NCBI GenBank assembly: GCA_001275005.1
Contig: JWZX01003395.1
Location: 1-25,158 of the forward strand
Length of the DNA stretch: 25,158 nt
Source of the DNA: Chrysochromulina tobinii
Taxonomy: Eukaryota > Haptophyta > Prymnesiales > Chrysochromulinaceae
Reading direction: 5' to 3'
Part shown: one piece after another, positions 23,318 through 25,158 of the stretch
Layout of the letters: each line of letters begins with the position of its first letter
How positions within the stretch are numbered: the first letter of the stretch is position 1
Notes under the pieces: model-generated
What the model saw: only the letters and a program-made list of their open reading frames with translations
Told to the model about the DNA's origin: nothing
Database searches by the model: none
Translations under genes and position numbers: made by a program

Positions 23318-23559
23318 CGCGAGCCTCACGCCACCGCTGTGCCCCCCCTTCACTCCGATTCACTTGCGGAACTGGCGACTGCACGTATCCAGTATCAAGA
23401 CCGCTGCCTTCACGCCGCTGTGCTGCATGTGCTACAGTTGCTGGGCTGCTCGCATCACGTACGCAGTTCGCAGCTCCTCACCTGGCTCTCCGTCGCTCTT
23501 CTTTTCCGCGCTTGTCCAAGGACTTCGCTGTTTTCGACGCGTCGCCTCGCGTGATACAC

Positions 23560-23577
23560 TGATTACGTTGGTAATCA
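23560..23577. repeat. Short perfect hairpin in the gap between the two paralogous genes
   Basis: The arms tgattac (23560-23566) and gtaatca (23571-23577) flank a four-base loop. Nothing else is recognised in 23521-23713. It may be chance or a transcript-end or binding element between the divergently decayed paralogues. Confidence 0.35.
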
Positions 23578-23713
23578 CTGGAGTGCTATCGCACAACGGA
23601 CATACCTTGTCTGTACACGCTCCATCCGACTACTCCAGCCAGACACTCGACTGTGCATTCGACTACACCATCTCGTTTACTATGTCGCTGCTGTTTCATC
23701 GACGGATTCGCTC

Positions 23714-24643
23714 TTAATCGCCTTCCTCCCCCCCTTCGTCCGCCTTTCTCTTCCGTTCATACTCCTTCATGAATGTCTTCCAGTTGAGTTCTTCGAACCA
23801 TCCTCTCTCACTCGCCACTTCGAGTATACGGATCGCGTACGCTGCTTGTGGGAACTTCTTCTTCATACCCGGCGTATCCATCATCGCGATAAACAGCTTG
23901 CGGTTCGCCGCTGCGGATTTCGGGCTTATGGGCCACAGCCGTCCACCATGCGGCAGCGGCCTGATGAGCTCGCTGTCAAATCTAACGAACACCTCCTCCT
24001 TCGTGATGTCGACCCGTTCAATCTCGTCGATCAGGAACACGCGCGTCGAGAGTCGCATCGCAAGCGCCCACAAGTGATCGCAGCGCCACATACTCAGTTT
24101 GTCCTGTCGCCTCGTGTTTTCGAGAAGTCGCACTATCGACACCATCTCCTTGTTCGGATACAACAATACGCCTGTCGGCGTATAGCGCACGCCTTCTTCG
24201 ACTGTCTCGACCAGGACGTCATACACTTCGGCGATCTTACGTCCGAGCTTCACTCCGAACAGCATGTCGTTGGAAAACGTGAAGTCCTCGAGCCTGAACG
24301 CGATCTCCTCGAAGGAAAGGCAGTTCGCCATGACGTACTCGAAGATGTGCAACTTGATGAGGTCGATGGCGCCAACTTCCCGTACACAGGCTATGTCGCT
24401 CTTTTTGAGGCAGAAAAGCAGCAGCCTCATCGACTTTCGGCCTTCAGCGAAGTCATCGTGTTCCCATCCCTTGATTTCTTCCGCAGCATCGTTCACATAC
24501 TTCTTCACCTGCTCCTCCATTCGCTGTTCTTCTATTTGTCTCTCCTTTCGTTGATTCTCGAGCCGTTGCTCCTTGGCCTCTCTGCTGCAGTCGTCGTATC
24601 CGCCACTCGGCCCTAGGTCTCGACCCCGCTCTTTCTCGCTCAT
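23714..24643 (-). CDS. 309-aa helical protein, paralogue of the 469-aa protein
   Basis: ATG at 24643 to TAA at 23714. A coiled coil of Glu/Arg/Gln (about residues 20-55) is followed by a helical domain with landmarks RKSMRLLLFC, MLFGVKLGRKIAEVYDVL, SIVRLLENTRRQDK and GRLWPISPKSAAANRKL, ending in a Lys/Arg- and Glu-rich tail. The landmarks align in order with the 469-aa protein, but the Arg/Gly-rich N-terminal region of that protein is missing here. The two genes are in tandem on the minus strand, consistent with duplication and divergence. I do not recognise the family. Relation to the retroelement is unknown. Confidence 0.75.
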   Translation of the reverse strand: MSEKERGRDLGPSGGYDDCSREAKEQRLENQRKERQIEEQRMEEQVKKYVNDAAEEIKGWEHDDFAEGRKSMRLLLFCLKKSDIACVREVGAIDLIKLHIFEYVMANCLSFEEIAFRLEDFTFSNDMLFGVKLGRKIAEVYDVLVETVEEGVRYTPTGVLLYPNKEMVSIVRLLENTRRQDKLSMWRCDHLWALAMRLSTRVFLIDEIERVDITKEEVFVRFDSELIRPLPHGGRLWPISPKSAAANRKLFIAMMDTPGMKKKFPQAAYAIRILEVASERGWFEELNWKTFMKEYERKRKADEGGEEGD

Positions 24644-25158
24644 GCCTGTGGCGCACAGCGCGGCACGCGTTCAATGCCGGTGCCCACGTCGCAATCGAGG
24701 CACTCAACACGCTCATTTTGCTACTCGCATCGTTGCATCTCTTTCCCCGATGTGCAGTCTGGCTGTCTCCTGCAGTCTGCAGCCCCCTTTCACCCGTGTG
24801 CTCCCGCTCGTGCACATCTCAATCAAAGTCACAGTGGCGAATCGCTGCGATGTGTCGTGCTGCATCCACCGGCTCGTTTCTCCGGAGCCCTCGCCGCTCG
24901 CACCTTCTCAACTCGAAGCTCCGCACAGCCCTTTCGTGCTTTCGCGACGTCCCCTTCTCGCTGGCGGCCACGCGCAGCTCGTTCTGTTTCTTCGCGAATT
25001 ACCACAGCAATCATCCCTCACCGTCGACTTACCGACTGGTGTCGCATTGGGACTACCTTATGTACGGCCCTGCCCTACACACGGTAATCACCTGCGCCAC
25101 TGCACCCCATTCGCGCAATGCTCAAGGGTGCATACGCTCCGCTACGACCCAGCTTAGT
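24644..25158. other. Right-end interval without a convincing gene
   Basis: This is the region upstream of the 309-aa minus-strand gene and would be expected to hold its promoter. Short frames exist on both strands without recognisable content. The last ten bases repeat the core of the 29-bp repeats found after ORF4. Confidence 0.4.

Noticed and set aside
22413-23717. 434-codon plus-strand ORF over the 469-aa minus-strand gene
   Set aside because: No domain; the minus reading has a homologue in the neighbouring gene, so the plus frame is a shadow.
23846-24616. 256-codon plus-strand ORF over the 309-aa gene
   Set aside because: Antisense of the paralogous domain; no independent support.
1-25158. 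LTRs, tRNA primer-binding site, polypurine tract, tRNA or rRNA genes, CRISPR arrays
   Set aside because: Looked for by eye and not found; no long direct repeat links the two ends of the window.

Overview
The window holds the body of a giant LTR-type retrotransposon of the Ty3/gypsy chromodomain (chromovirus) class from a eukaryote. A fungal host, perhaps a basidiomycete, is my best guess: the element carries a chromodomain after its integrase, one short GT-AG intron is plausible, and the coding strand is pyrimidine-rich. The sequence does not fix the species. No LTR, primer-binding site or polypurine tract is visible, so both ends of the element probably lie outside the window or are unrecognisable.

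Layout: bases 1-4132 encode gag. Bases 666-1372 are inverted relative to the rest of gag; flipping them between 6-bp inverted repeats rejoins both reading-frame junctions. Bases 4136-10420 (ORF2) encode a ubiquitin-specific protease, a ubiquitin-interacting motif, a UPF1-type helicase, an unassigned region and a C5-cytosine DNA methyltransferase-like domain. Bases 10407-13175 (ORF3) encode an unrecognised protein with calmodulin-type IQ motifs. Bases 13109-20500 (ORF4) encode retropepsin, reverse transcriptase, RNase H, a DEDDy 3'-5' exonuclease, unassigned modules, a DD35E integrase and a chromodomain.

The four ORFs look like one polyprotein joined by three recoding events. ORF1 and ORF2 share a frame and are split by one TGA. 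ORF2 and ORF3 overlap by 14 nt and need a +1 shift at ATA-TGA-T. ORF3 and ORF4 overlap by 67 nt and need a -1 shift. None of ORF2-4 has an early ATG at its start, and no other stop interrupts them, which suggests a young, possibly active element.

The captured genes suggest a replication and host-interaction toolkit: deubiquitination, helicase activity or interference with nonsense-mediated decay, DNA methylation, and exonucleolytic proofreading or small-RNA interference. All of these roles are inferred.

Bases 20501-25158 have a different character. Two 29-bp direct repeats follow the ORF4 stop. After them every plausible gene is on the minus strand: two small charged proteins and two larger paralogous proteins (469 and 309 aa) of unknown function. 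Whether these are antisense genes of the element or flanking DNA cannot be decided here.
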